A stretch of DNA of 64,000 nt from JBBRCE01 sp038205115 (GCA_038205115.1 JBBRCE010000024.1:1-64000); one strand, 5' to 3'; positions 1-10,221 are shown, counted from the stretch's first letter. Made by a program: numbers and translations. The notes: generated by a model from the letters alone, not told the origin.

Positions 1-733
1 TGAGGCCAACCCAGGGCTCTGACAACTCAGCGTGCAAAGGTAGGCACAACACCCGACGGAAAAACCGAGTTCGCAGCATTCAGGCGTACGGCTCTTCACT
101 CCGCGTCTCCCTGCGCTCCGGTACTCCGGGGAGAAGGGCCGGGGATGAGCGGCCGAGTTGACGATCTGTCAACGCGAGTGCGTTGCTAAGCAAAGCGCTG
201 CGAACGAGATTTTCCGCGCGGCAATTCGCCGGCACTTGCATGAGACTGGTGGCAGGAGATGTCGCGTGGATGGCTTGCTAGACAAAAGTAGATTCGCCGG
301 TGCGCTGGCCAATCGAAATCGAACCGACACGCGGCCGCAGTAATTAGCCGAATCCCCGTTGAAGCTCTTTGACAACCTAACCGGCGGTCGCCTGCGCCCA
401 AGCAGCCTGGCGACCGCTCACACACTCCGATTTGCAAACATGCGATTCGGCGCGCAGCGTTTGCGTTGCGCCGCTGGTAAGAAGTTCGCCCCTTCGCAGC
501 GTCGCAAATCGGAGTGACGAGCCCACGGTCCGCGCCAGGTTGGTGATCAAAGTGCGTCCGCTGGGCGTTCTGTCCTAACTGTCCACGGCGAATATCGTGG
601 TCAAAATCGTTGCCACGCAGTTGCCTCCAAGAACTTTACAGCAATGCACCGACCAAGGTACATGACGCAAAAAGTTTTTGCGTTGGCAATCAAAGGAGTT
701 AACGACCGAGCGCTTGCAGGCAATCGATGTTCG
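1..733. other. Stretch without a recognised gene
   Basis: No open frame here has a convincing start, codon pattern or protein motif; the short frames on both strands look random. The only clear structure is a perfect inverted repeat at 423-435 and 504-516, listed separately. The stretch lies downstream of the minus-strand three-gene operon that ends at 734, so it may hold that operon's 3' untranslated region and whatever lies to the left of the window. No tRNA or rRNA is recognisable. Confidence 0.5.
423..516. repeat. Perfect 13-bp inverted repeat around a 68-bp spacer
   Basis: The arm cactccgatttgc (423-435) is matched exactly by gcaaatcggagtg (504-516). The spacer contains a further potential stem of cggcgc with gcgccg. 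A transcript would fold as a closed outer stem with at least one inner hairpin, the layout of a small structured RNA or a long-range terminator. There is no T-tract right after either arm. Its function is unknown. Confidence 0.5.
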
Positions 734-2134
734 TTAACGTTCTCCGATGCAAATCACGGCGTTACCGGTTTGAATGGTCGATTCCGGATTGCACGTGCCG
801 AGGTAGAGTCGACCGTCGCGCAGGACGGGCGTGCCGTAGACCATGCCAGAAATTTTGGTGCTGGGATCCTTGGCCAAGTCGAGCTTCCATTTGATTTTTC
901 CGTCGCTGAGCGAAACGGCATGTACGACTCCACTCAGATCGGCCGCGTAAACCGTGTCGGCCGTGACGGCAGGACTGGCAAAAAAAGGCGCCGCGGTGTA
1001 ACTCCAACGCTCGAGTCCGGTTCTCACATCCAAGGCGCGCATTTTGCCGTCGGTGGCGGCCAAGATCGCCAGATCGCCTTGGACGACGACGCCGGACAGG
1101 ATTCCGCCGCTCAGATCCTTGCGCCATTTCTGCCTGCCGTTTTTGAGGTCGTGACAGGCGATCTCGCCTTTTGCCTTACCCACCAGCTTGGGATCGAAGC
1201 GGATGCTACTGGTGCCAATCAGCACGACATCACCGGCAACGGTGGCGTGTCCCCACGGATTGTATTTCAGCGGCGCGTCCCAAACGGTTGAACCATCGGC
1301 CACTTTCAGACAAAACAGCCGCCGCTCGCCAATCTTTTCGTCTTCCAAGTAGCCCGACGCCGCGAGCACGACTTCGCCGCTGACAACCACCGAGGCATCC
1401 ACATGCCACTGATCTTTACCGACTTGCCAAAGCATTTTTGGCGTGCCCTTAGGCAGCGAACTTTCGGAAGGCGGCACGGCCAGGTCCGGATCTTTGAGCT
1501 TGTCCGCCTCGTATTCGGCCTGAAGCTCTTTCCAGCGTGCTTCTTGTTTGTCGTGCAAGGCGGCGAGTTCGATATCTTGACCTTCGAATTGCAGCCGATT
1601 GCCGTCCACACACATCACGCCGGCATTGCCACCGCCGAAGTAAACTTTGCCACCGACGGCCGTCGGCGAACTTTCCAGATGGACCAGCCTGCCGGGAATG
1701 TTCAGTTGCCAAACGCTGCGACCGGTCTTGGCTTGCAAACAATGCAACGTCGCGCCATCGGTGGTGTGCATGCCGTCGCCAAAGATGATTTGGTCAGCCG
1801 TAACGGCCGGCGAACTCACCACGGGCAGTTTCAAATAGGGCGGATTCTTTGACCACAGCACACGTTTTTCGACGTTGGGATCGGTGGATAATGCGTGGAC
1901 CGACCCGCTGTTGAACGCGCCCAGCGCAGCGATATACAGCGCGTGATCGCCAAGCGACGGCGCGGCGACGAAGTGCTCGTTCGATTTGTAAATCCACAGG
2001 ACTTTCGCTGACTGAGGACCGGTCTCGGCCGCACTGACCAGCGATTGTCCCACGCTTGACAAGCACAACGACAATAAAAACAGCAACGACACGCGTCGCG
2101 AAAATTTCCAACGTCTTGTCCAACAAATCGACAT
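734..2134 (-). CDS. Exported PQQ-type beta-propeller repeat protein
   Basis: A 466-residue protein with an N-terminal signal peptide (basic start, then a Leu-rich core ending near VSAAE at about residues 34-36). The rest is made of PQQ-like beta-propeller blades, each with an A-hD-x-x-TG-x-x-xW type signature, for example ALDVRTGLERW and HDLKNGRQKW near the C-terminus. Such propellers act in the periplasm as scaffolds or, less often, as PQQ enzymes. No catalytic domain is visible, so binding or scaffolding is more likely than dehydrogenase activity. It is the last gene of a three-gene operon, 59 bp behind the VCBS gene. A charged insertion rich in Lys, Glu and Asp near residues 185-215 interrupts the blades. 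The start is ATG without a strong Shine-Dalgarno sequence. Confidence 0.85.
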   Translation of the reverse strand: MSICWTRRWKFSRRVSLLFLLSLCLSSVGQSLVSAAETGPQSAKVLWIYKSNEHFVAAPSLGDHALYIAALGAFNSGSVHALSTDPNVEKRVLWSKNPPYLKLPVVSSPAVTADQIIFGDGMHTTDGATLHCLQAKTGRSVWQLNIPGRLVHLESSPTAVGGKVYFGGGNAGVMCVDGNRLQFEGQDIELAALHDKQEARWKELQAEYEADKLKDPDLAVPPSESSLPKGTPKMLWQVGKDQWHVDASVVVSGEVVLAASGYLEDEKIGERRLFCLKVADGSTVWDAPLKYNPWGHATVAGDVVLIGTSSIRFDPKLVGKAKGEIACHDLKNGRQKWRKDLSGGILSGVVVQGDLAILAATDGKMRALDVRTGLERWSYTAAPFFASPAVTADTVYAADLSGVVHAVSLSDGKIKWKLDLAKDPSTKISGMVYGTPVLRDGRLYLGTCNPESTIQTGNAVICIGER

Positions 2135-2193
2135 GGGCAGGGCTTTACAGATGAGTCAAGAAATGTGAAGAGGTCGGCGGCAAATTGCGGGCA

Positions 2194-4404
2194 TCACTTC
2201 GACGCGGTCTTCGGCTTGGCCAAGAGTACGACGCTATCTTGGCCGCGATTATTCAGAATCAAATCAACCGCGCCGTTGCCGCCGTGATCGAACGTGGCGA
2301 TGCCTTGCGTGTTATAGATACGCTGATCCAAGCCGAGCGAGGAACTTTCATCGACGAATTTGCCGTTGCCGGCGTTGCGATAATAACGGTTGCTCGCGCC
2401 AACGCAGCCCACGTAAAGATCGGCCGCCGCGCCGGGCTTGCTCGCCGACCAAGCCGCGCAGGTAGCGCCGACAAACGGTTGCGACAATTCGCCGCTGGAA
2501 GCCGTTGCGTCTGTGAATGTGCCGTGCCCGTCGTTTTTGAACAGCAGCACGCGATTGCCCTGCGGCACCAACAAATCGACCGATCCATTGCCGCCGGCGC
2601 TGCCAAACGCAGGTGTGATTCTGCCAGCCTGATAGCGAATGCCCGAGCGTTTGGCTTCGACGAAACCTTGGGGAGTGTTCAACAGCAGCACTCCCTGACC
2701 CGCACTGAACAGCACATCGGGCCGACCGTCGCCGTCAACGTCGGCCACGGCCAGATGATCGCCCTTGAGTTGGCCAGCGATGCCGTGCAGACCCAAGCCG
2801 ACGCGGTTCGATACATCTTCGAACAGCGGCGTGGACTCACCGGCTGGTTCGCCGGCTTTGAAGTAAAACGCCCACTCGCCGCCACCTTGGCAAATTTTCA
2901 TCAGCAGCGAGTTTTTGCCTGGCTTGAGTTTGAGCAGCAGTTGATGTTGATCCGGCGCGGCGGCACGCTGCACATTTTCGGACAAGAGTTTTTGGCCGTT
3001 GAGCCAGACGGTGAGCGTGTCGTCACTACCCAGCGAAACAGGCAGTTCGGTGGCGTGAGAAACTTCGATTTCGCGATGCACATAGACCGCGGCGTCCGAA
3101 TTATCCTCGTCCGCAAACAAAGCCAGGTTGTTGATTTGGCCGTCGCTAAAATCTTTTTCAATCCAAGCCACAGGCAAGCCACGCTTGCCCTTGGTTGTTT
3201 GTTGGTAATCCACACTACGTTCGGGAGGATATTCAATTTGAAAACCGTTGCCGCCGGGATTATCCAACGGACCGAAGTATCGCCATGCACTCAGTTTTGG
3301 AGGCGCCGCCTTGGCCAGCGTTTTTGCGTCCGCAATGTTGTGCAACAACCGCAGGCCGCGAAAACCATCGGCCAGCAAGATGTCGGGTTTGCCGTCACCG
3401 TCGTAATCCATCCAGGTGGCGGCGGTGAGATTCCAATAGCCATCAACGGCCAGACAAGCGGTGTCGTCGCGAAACGACGTGCCTCGGTTGGTGAACAATC
3501 GCGGACCGCTCGGCGTGGCCAGCAGGAGATCGGCCTTGCCGTCTCCATTGTAATCCGCCCAGGCGGCGGCTCGGGCGCCCGCCACGGCGGGCAGGCTCGC
3601 CTCGCTGAACATGTTGCCGCCGTTTTGCCAGAGGGCGGCGCGATTGGCGCCAAACAGACAAAAACCGGGCTTACCGCCGCCCTCAAAATCTGCCACGGCC
3701 GCGCCACCCGCCAAAGGATCGCTACGCGACAAATTTGCAAAATGCGAATAGCCAGGCATTCCGGCAATGCGATGGAGTTCGTCGCCGCCCCATCCGACAA
3801 AATCGCGTTTCGGATCGTAGTCGATGATTTTGAGGCTCGCCCTCAGTCTTTGAATTCGCGCGGTACGGGTGTGCAATACTTCTTTGTCGGGACTGTCGAC
3901 CATGCAGGGCAAGACGACCTCTTGCCCCTGCATTGCCGCTGTCACCGCGGCGGCCAGCTTTTCGGATTTGCCACAATACCAGCGAAGAAAATAAGGTTCG
4001 GCGTGCGTCATGCTCCACCAACCGCCATCGCCGCGACTGGATTGATACCAGTAACCATCAATGCACGTTTCGCTCGCTCCGCCGTTGTGGAAGAACACGG
4101 CAATTTTTCCCACCTCTGCCCAGGCCATGATGTTCGCCGGCTGATCGGGCCGAAAGCCGTCGGTAATTTGATGCTTGATGATTTCGTCCGGAAACGAACC
4201 TTTGAGGTCGGCAATCTTGCGGTAGACGATCAGCCGTTTTTCTTTGTCGACTTTTTCGACTCGCATCGACACGACCCAGTTGGCTTCTTGCAGCGTTTTG
4301 CCGAGCGTGTAGGGGATTTCGATGTAGGCGTGCGCCGTGTTGCATGTGGCCAGCCCGATCAGGCACGCGATGATCGCCAGTCGGGCGAACGCAGGATAGT
4401 TCAT
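2194..4404 (-). CDS. Exported VCBS/FG-GAP repeat protein
   Basis: A 736-residue protein. I start it at the ATG giving MNYPAFARL, which has GGAG about 8 bases upstream and a clear signal peptide cleaved near AHA (residue 26); a longer frame upstream runs into the preceding gene. The N-terminal 200 residues have no domain I recognise. From about residue 215 on there are FG-GAP/VCBS-type repeats with calcium-loop motifs DYNGDGKADLLL, DYDGDGKPDILL and DVDGDGRPDVLF, as in integrin-type propellers. A beta-rich stretch of about 150 residues between the repeat groups mentions no known catalytic motif. It lies 29 bp behind the TPR gene and 59 bp ahead of the PQQ gene, so the three are probably co-transcribed and act outside the cytoplasm. 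Confidence 0.82.
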   Translation of the reverse strand: MNYPAFARLAIIACLIGLATCNTAHAYIEIPYTLGKTLQEANWVVSMRVEKVDKEKRLIVYRKIADLKGSFPDEIIKHQITDGFRPDQPANIMAWAEVGKIAVFFHNGGASETCIDGYWYQSSRGDGGWWSMTHAEPYFLRWYCGKSEKLAAAVTAAMQGQEVVLPCMVDSPDKEVLHTRTARIQRLRASLKIIDYDPKRDFVGWGGDELHRIAGMPGYSHFANLSRSDPLAGGAAVADFEGGGKPGFCLFGANRAALWQNGGNMFSEASLPAVAGARAAAWADYNGDGKADLLLATPSGPRLFTNRGTSFRDDTACLAVDGYWNLTAATWMDYDGDGKPDILLADGFRGLRLLHNIADAKTLAKAAPPKLSAWRYFGPLDNPGGNGFQIEYPPERSVDYQQTTKGKRGLPVAWIEKDFSDGQINNLALFADEDNSDAAVYVHREIEVSHATELPVSLGSDDTLTVWLNGQKLLSENVQRAAAPDQHQLLLKLKPGKNSLLMKICQGGGEWAFYFKAGEPAGESTPLFEDVSNRVGLGLHGIAGQLKGDHLAVADVDGDGRPDVLFSAGQGVLLLNTPQGFVEAKRSGIRYQAGRITPAFGSAGGNGSVDLLVPQGNRVLLFKNDGHGTFTDATASSGELSQPFVGATCAAWSASKPGAAADLYVGCVGASNRYYRNAGNGKFVDESSSLGLDQRIYNTQGIATFDHGGNGAVDLILNNRGQDSVVLLAKPKTASK

Positions 4405-4433
4405 GGCAGGTCTCCGCCTGATAAAGTCAGCCA

Positions 4434-7400
4434 TTAACGAATTTCCGCCAGTTGATGCCGCGCGATTGCGGCCCACGTTGAGTCGGCATATTGTCGAGTC
4501 ACTTTTTCCAACAGTCTGGCGGCTTCGGCCGGTTGATTGAGTTGCCTGTGTATGCGCGCCGCTTCGCACAGCGCCATGGCCGAAGTGTCGGCATAGCCAT
4601 ACGACTCGGGAACAATCAGCAGCGCTTTGAGCGCCTCCGGGTAACGTTTTTGCTCGGCGCGGCAAAGGCCGATCTGCACCTGCGACTTAGCCGCGAGTTC
4701 AGCGCCAGTGCGCCGCACAATGTGTTCATAGGAGCCGACGGCTTGATCGAATTGTTTCAGATTTTGCTGCGCCTGCGCGATGCCGTACCGCGCCTGATCG
4801 ACCAGTGGGCTATTGCCAAAGCGGTTGACCAGTGTTTCTTGCGACTGCCGGCTGGCGTCCCATTGCCCGAGTGCCGCCTGCGCTTCGGCTAATCGCAACA
4901 AGGCAAGCTCGGAAACTCCCGACACGTTTTGAAACGGCCCCTGATCGCGGAATGGCGTCAGCAAGGTGACGGCCTGCTGCCACTGTTTTTGCCGCATCGC
5001 CACCTCGCCTAATCCAAACTGGGCATCGGGCAACAGCGGCGTTTTTGGCATGTGCGCGACGGCTTGAAAACGCTCGGTGGCTCCGGCCGTGTCGCCCGTG
5101 GCCAGCAGCGAATGGGCCAGTCGCAATTGAATTTTGGCTGGCAGTTCGCTTGATTCCGCGGACAAATCTTGCTCTGCGGCTTCGTTCAAGAGTTTGAGCG
5201 CTGCCTCGTACTCATTACGCGCGGTTAGCATTTCAGCCAGTTCCAACCGCGCGACTGCTGCCTGCGGAACGTCGGAATTGGCCGTAATCATTGCCAGGTA
5301 CACTTCGCGCGCACGCAGTTCCGAAGGTTGGACGAGCGGTCCTTTTTGCTGCGTTGCGGCAGTCACCGTTTGACCGGCGATGGCGGCTTGCAGCACCGCC
5401 AGGGCAATCTTCTGATCGGCAATTTCGTTTTCCGTTTCGCCCAGCAACCGCCGACTGCCCGCTTCTTCGTAAAACAACCGCAGGTGACTTTCCGATCCGC
5501 GGTTTTTCTCAGTGATCGACTCACGGAGTTTTCGAAAATCGTCGGCCGTTTCCGCCAGCGACTTCATGGCCGCTTCGCGCGAGGCGAAATACGGCGCGGA
5601 TTGCTCAGGCTTGAGATTGGGTTGCGCCAGTTGCTTGCGGGCTTCATTCAGCTTAGCAACCTGCGTTTCTCGATGAATCTGACCGACGCGCCAGGCGGCG
5701 TCGATGCCTTCCGACCGCGTGGGAAACTGCTTGACGGCCATTTCGAATGCCTGCAGCGCCTCGGCGGGCTTGTTCAAAGCCATCAGTGCGAGGCCCTGTT
5801 GGTAGTACAGCGATGCGAGCCAATCGCGACGGGTCGAGTCGCCGTTGAGCGCGGCCTCGTGCTGTTGTCGGCAGTCGGCAAGCGTCTTGGCTGCATCGGC
5901 CGCGCGATTTTGAGCAAGCATTAACGTCGCCTGCCGAATCACTGCCAGCGGAGCGATGGGCGTGCTTTTTAACGGATCGTTGCGGAACCGATTCAACTCG
6001 TTGATCGCACCGCCGATGTCGCCGGCAATCACACGGCAATTGGCTTTTTCGAACATCGCCACACTGGCCAGCGGATGTTTACTGAACTGTTGCAAGAGTT
6101 TGTCGTACGACTGTCGTGCGGATTCCAAAGACTTCTGGCGTCCCTCGGGCTGATCGACGATTGCAGCAACGTGCTGATTGCATTGTCCGAGTTTCAACCA
6201 GGCATCCGGCGCCAGCCGATGATTCGCATTGGCCGAGACAAACTCCAGTAGCAACGTTGCGGCGCTTTCGAGTCGTTCTACGGCATGACCGGCCGTGACT
6301 GCGTCCGCAGTCTTTTCCGGCATTGTGCGAATCAAACAGTCAGCCATGACGTAGTTCACGCCGGAGAGTTCCCCAACGCGGTCGGCGTTCGGAATCTCGC
6401 CGAGCGTTTTGGCGCAGTCTTCGAATTTGCCGTGCCGAAAATCGATTGTTGCCAAACCATTGCGGGCGAAGCTAACCTGCGCAAAGTCAGGGTATTTGGT
6501 GATCACGGTTTCGTAGCGCTTCCGCGCTTCGGCAAGTTGCATTTCATTAGCCGCCGAAGTGTTGCTCGGGTCGGTCGCGCCAGACAGGCCAAAGGAATTT
6601 TCGGCACGACAAAAGGCAATCGCCGGCAGCAACATGCTCTTGGGGTACGTGACTTGAACGTGCTGGCAAAGAGCTTCCGACTCCGCGAATTTGCCGGCAT
6701 GATACAACGCCGTGGCTTGCCGCAGCAGGGCCTCTTCGATTAGATTCGGCGCGAGTTTTTCTCTCGCCACTTGCTCATACAAGCCCGCAGCTTGGCGAAA
6801 TTGCTTGTTGAGTTGTTGAGCATCGGCCAGGTCCAGCAGCGTTTCGCCGTAGCGCAGTTTGGCGTTTGCGGAAGTCAGATCTCGGGCTGCGGCTTTGTCG
6901 GCCGCTTTGCGTAGGTTTTCGATCGCCGACTTAATCGCCGTCTCCAATTGCGCGGGCCGATTGGGATCGGCCGCGCCGATTTGCGCTTTGGCCAGCCAGC
7001 GCAGTGCCTGATCGGCCAGCAGCGGGTGCTCAAGTAGCGGTTGGAGAGATTTTTGCGCGTCGAGATACTGCTTGTTATGCACTTGGCATTCACCTAGCCG
7101 GAGTTGAACCTCTGGTAGCGCGAGTGCATTGGGATATCGCTGCCGAAAGGCGGCGAACTTGGTGGCCGCTTCCGGAAAAAGGCCGTCGGCAAACAGCAGC
7201 GAGCCCATCTGTTCGAGCGACTCGCCGATGAATTTCGGTTCCGGATCGGCAACCAGCGCCGCGAGCCGATGACGTTCGAGCGGTTCGTTTTTAAATGCGT
7301 TGGAGTTGCGCAATTTCTCCTGCGCCGCCAACTTTGCCGCTTCGTAACTGGCAACGATGGGCTGGTAAAGCGCGACAGCCTCGGGGCGCTCGTCGGACAA

Positions 7401-8264
7401 TTGGTGAACCTGCCCCAGCAAATAGCGAGCGTGCAGTCCGAATGCGGGATCATCAAATGGCGCGAGTTGGCTTAGCGCGCGACCGGCCCGTTGGAATTCT
7501 CGCAGTCCGAAGTCAGCCTGGCCGAGGTAGTACAAGCCCTGCTTGCGAAAGCGGCTGCGCACGTAGAGCCTGTTCTCGGCAAACGGCGCAGTGAGCGTTG
7601 CGGCCGCCGCGAAGTCGTCCAGACGGAGCAGCGCCTCGGCTTGATCGCAGCGGGCATGCGCGGCCCACTCGAAATCCGCCGGAAGTTCCTCGGCTTCGGC
7701 CGAAGGCAATGATTTCAATCGAGCCGTAAATAATAACGCGGCACTCGCAAAATGCTTTGCGGCCTCTTCGAATTTTAGCCGCGCCTGCGACAAATGTTGA
7801 CGCGACTCGCCAGAATTGTCGACCGTTTTCAGCGAAGAATTCCATTCCTGCATCCCCAACTCGCGGTGGGCAAAACCAAGGTAGTATTCAGCCAGCGGTC
7901 GATCGTTGAAGTCGGATGCCGAGGCGGGCGGCCCCAGTTGGTCGATGGCGGACAACAAGTCGCGATTGGGCGTTTCGAGCAAACAGACACCCAATTCGTA
8001 ATGGGCTGCGTTGGCTTGCGGACTGCCCGCATGATCTTTGAGAAACGCCCGAAAACGCTCGATCGCCAGCGGATCGTTGCGTTGTGAGCGGGCTTGCCGG
8101 GCGCCATTCAACATGGCCGGCGCCGTTTTTTCCGCGGTCGGCGGATCGGCAATGGCAACCTGAGCGAAGCAAACCAGCGTCACACAGGCGACGAATCTCG
8201 CCCGTCCAACGGTGCGAATCACACGGAAACGCAACCAGCACTTCAAACGCCGCAGACCCTGCAT
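4434..8264 (-). CDS. Very long exported tetratricopeptide repeat protein
   Basis: A 1276-residue protein starting at the ATG giving MQGLRRLKCW, with AGGAG 8-12 bases upstream and a signal peptide cleaved near AIA-DP (about residue 39). The whole mature part is helical and made of degenerate TPR units; repeated phrases such as LRLGECQVHNKQYLDAQ, YYQQGLALMALNKPAEALQAF and AQFGLGEVAMRQKQW mark them. TPR proteins of this size usually act as scaffolds; this one resembles the outer-membrane or periplasmic tol-pal/BamD-like TPR proteins only in general form. It is the first gene of the operon and has a strong promoter ahead of it. Partner proteins are probably the two products encoded downstream. 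Confidence 0.85.
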   Translation of the reverse strand: MQGLRRLKCWLRFRVIRTVGRARFVACVTLVCFAQVAIADPPTAEKTAPAMLNGARQARSQRNDPLAIERFRAFLKDHAGSPQANAAHYELGVCLLETPNRDLLSAIDQLGPPASASDFNDRPLAEYYLGFAHRELGMQEWNSSLKTVDNSGESRQHLSQARLKFEEAAKHFASAALLFTARLKSLPSAEAEELPADFEWAAHARCDQAEALLRLDDFAAAATLTAPFAENRLYVRSRFRKQGLYYLGQADFGLREFQRAGRALSQLAPFDDPAFGLHARYLLGQVHQLSDERPEAVALYQPIVASYEAAKLAAQEKLRNSNAFKNEPLERHRLAALVADPEPKFIGESLEQMGSLLFADGLFPEAATKFAAFRQRYPNALALPEVQLRLGECQVHNKQYLDAQKSLQPLLEHPLLADQALRWLAKAQIGAADPNRPAQLETAIKSAIENLRKAADKAAARDLTSANAKLRYGETLLDLADAQQLNKQFRQAAGLYEQVAREKLAPNLIEEALLRQATALYHAGKFAESEALCQHVQVTYPKSMLLPAIAFCRAENSFGLSGATDPSNTSAANEMQLAEARKRYETVITKYPDFAQVSFARNGLATIDFRHGKFEDCAKTLGEIPNADRVGELSGVNYVMADCLIRTMPEKTADAVTAGHAVERLESAATLLLEFVSANANHRLAPDAWLKLGQCNQHVAAIVDQPEGRQKSLESARQSYDKLLQQFSKHPLASVAMFEKANCRVIAGDIGGAINELNRFRNDPLKSTPIAPLAVIRQATLMLAQNRAADAAKTLADCRQQHEAALNGDSTRRDWLASLYYQQGLALMALNKPAEALQAFEMAVKQFPTRSEGIDAAWRVGQIHRETQVAKLNEARKQLAQPNLKPEQSAPYFASREAAMKSLAETADDFRKLRESITEKNRGSESHLRLFYEEAGSRRLLGETENEIADQKIALAVLQAAIAGQTVTAATQQKGPLVQPSELRAREVYLAMITANSDVPQAAVARLELAEMLTARNEYEAALKLLNEAAEQDLSAESSELPAKIQLRLAHSLLATGDTAGATERFQAVAHMPKTPLLPDAQFGLGEVAMRQKQWQQAVTLLTPFRDQGPFQNVSGVSELALLRLAEAQAALGQWDASRQSQETLVNRFGNSPLVDQARYGIAQAQQNLKQFDQAVGSYEHIVRRTGAELAAKSQVQIGLCRAEQKRYPEALKALLIVPESYGYADTSAMALCEAARIHRQLNQPAEAARLLEKVTRQYADSTWAAIARHQLAEIR

Positions 8265-8613
8265 GGCCAATTCTCCTGTTCCGCGCGACTCGTTCCGCAA
8301 GTCCGCGTGAGCATTGCAAACTGGCGTCCGCGTTACGCCATTGCGGCCCCAATTATTGTGCGAGCCGAGACGATCTGTCAAGTTTGCCGGTTGGCGAGAC
8401 TTCTGCCACCATCACGACACCATGCTGATTAGCGGTCGGGCCAGTGATTCGGTTGTACTGTCTGCATCAGTTATAGCAACGTCGTGTCACAGCGAGGCTC
8501 GGTGATGGACGTTTCCCGTGCGAATTCTCATCGACTTCCAAATCCTTGCCGCCAGCGTATCGTAAGTTTGTTCGGACCCGACTGCGGTCGCGCGCAATCG
8601 TACGTGCCGGTCA
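8265..8613. other. Divergent intergenic region
   Basis: This region separates the minus-strand TPR operon from the plus-strand AAA ATPase. Apart from the minus-strand promoter listed separately I see no gene, no clear plus-strand promoter and no long inverted repeat. Confidence 0.5.
8352..8381 (-). promoter_or_regulatory. Sigma70-like promoter of the TPR-VCBS-PQQ operon
   Basis: On the minus strand TTGACA (8381-8376) is followed after 18 bases by AATAAT (8357-8352). The -35 box matches the consensus fully and the -10 box in five of six positions. Transcription would begin near 8345, about 80 bases ahead of the TPR start codon. This is seen in the sequence; activity is inferred. Confidence 0.65.
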
Positions 8614-10200
8614 ATGCCTTCAGATCAGCCTGGGAATTACCAGAACATGGGAAATGTTGCCGTTGAGAATCTGTTGGCCCAATTGGCGGGGCAAGGCGAC
8701 CAGGCGGCTACGGCCGATGTTTGGGCAAAAGTGGCCGTCGCCACTCCCCAGCATGACCGCGTCAAAACGGGGGCAGAGCCTGGCAAAGACAAAAAACTCG
8801 ACCAACTGCTCGGCCGCATCGCGCAACTGACGGGCGGCGAATCGCCGATCAAACCCGCACCGAGCACGCCGGCCACGCATGCCAAAATCGCAACCGTCCA
8901 AAGTTCGCCCGCATCGGCGGCGGTGGCGCCGGCCGATCCAAGCGCGTTCATGCCGCCCGAGCCAAAAAACTTCCGCGCCGCACAGTTGACGGAGAGCGAA
9001 GTCGAAGCACTGGTGCTCAAATATCTACTCTCCCGGGGCGATGCCGCGGGGCGCGACATTGCCGAGCAAGTCAAGCTGCCGTTTTTGTTGCTGGAGGAAC
9101 TGCTGCGGCAGATGAAGATGGACCAATTGGTGGCCCATCGCGGATCGGCGCCGATGAACGATTTTCAATTTCAGCTTACCGATTTAGGCCGCGAGCGCGC
9201 CCGTCGCCAGGCGCAACACTGCACCTATTACGGTTCCGCGCCAGTGGCGCTGGCGGACTATATTGCTTCGGTCAAAGCCCAATCGCTCACAACGCAACAT
9301 CCCACGGTTGACGATCTGAAGCGGGCATTCGAAGACTTGCTCATCAATCCCACGATGCTCAGTCGGCTGGGACCAGCAATCAACTCCGGACGCGGCTTGT
9401 TCTTGTTTGGCGCCGCGGGCAACGGCAAAACCAGCATCGCCGAACGGGTGACCAAATCGTTCGGCCAATTCATCTGGATTCCGCGGGCCATCGGCTTCGA
9501 CGGCGAAATCATGAGATTGTTCGATCCTAGCGTACACGACGAAGTGCCGCCCGAATCGGATCCAGGCCTGTTGAATTGCGGGAAGGCCGACAAGCGCTGG
9601 GTGCGCATCCGCCGGCCGACGATCGTGGTTGGCGGTGAGCTGACGATGGAGTCGCTGGAGGTCACCATGAACACCTCCACCGGCATCAGCGAATCGCCCG
9701 TGCAATTGAAAAGCAATTGCGGCATCCTGGTGATCGACGATTTCGGTCGTCAACGGATGAGCACCGACGTGTTGCTCAACCGTTGGATCGTGCCGCTGGA
9801 AAAACGGCACGACTACCTCAACCTGCCCAACGGCAAAAAAGTTCAGGTGCCTTTCGATCAACTCGTGATTTTCTCGACGAACTTGCAACCGCGCGATCTG
9901 GTCGACGAAGCGTTTTTGCGACGCATTCCCTACAAGATTGATGTCATCGATCCCACAGAAGAAGAATTTGTGCGGCTGTTTCAGATTATGGCGCCAAAGG
10001 TGGGCTTCGTGTTTCGACCCGAGCCAGTGCGGCATTTGATCGATACGCACTACAAGCCGGTCAACCGGCCGTTCCGCAATTGCCAGCCGCGCGATCTGCT
10101 GATGCAAGTTCGCAATTATTGTCAGTACCAATCGCTGCCGCTGGAACTGACCAATCAGTACTTCGATCTGGCGGTCGAAAACTACTTTGCCGTGATGTGA
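8614..10200 (+). CDS. AAA ATPase with N-terminal winged-helix-like region
   Basis: A 528-residue cytoplasmic protein. Residues 1-115 are Ala/Pro-rich and probably flexible. Residues about 124-200 look like a winged helix (ESEVEALVLKYLLSRGDAAG, then a basic recognition-like stretch). The ATPase core has Walker A GAAGNGKTS at 266-274 and Walker B ILVIDDFG at 371-378, with an arginine-rich sensor region (FLRRIPYKID) near 435. The pair of winged helix and AAA core suggests a switch that acts on a protein or DNA partner, but I cannot name it. The start is uncertain: ATG 8614 or ATG 8647 (MGNVAVENLL) both lack a strong Shine-Dalgarno sequence. It stands alone between divergent and convergent neighbours. 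Confidence 0.8.
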   Translation: MPSDQPGNYQNMGNVAVENLLAQLAGQGDQAATADVWAKVAVATPQHDRVKTGAEPGKDKKLDQLLGRIAQLTGGESPIKPAPSTPATHAKIATVQSSPASAAVAPADPSAFMPPEPKNFRAAQLTESEVEALVLKYLLSRGDAAGRDIAEQVKLPFLLLEELLRQMKMDQLVAHRGSAPMNDFQFQLTDLGRERARRQAQHCTYYGSAPVALADYIASVKAQSLTTQHPTVDDLKRAFEDLLINPTMLSRLGPAINSGRGLFLFGAAGNGKTSIAERVTKSFGQFIWIPRAIGFDGEIMRLFDPSVHDEVPPESDPGLLNCGKADKRWVRIRRPTIVVGGELTMESLEVTMNTSTGISESPVQLKSNCGILVIDDFGRQRMSTDVLLNRWIVPLEKRHDYLNLPNGKKVQVPFDQLVIFSTNLQPRDLVDEAFLRRIPYKIDVIDPTEEEFVRLFQIMAPKVGFVFRPEPVRHLIDTHYKPVNRPFRNCQPRDLLMQVRNYCQYQSLPLELTNQYFDLAVENYFAVM

Positions 10201-10221
10201 TCTCGGCCGTCGAGTCTCGAC

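Noticed and set aside
2185..4437. 750-codon plus-strand open frame
   Set aside because: It lies wholly opposite the VCBS gene. Its protein has no domain, and the minus strand has signal peptide and calcium-loop repeats, so it is a shadow.
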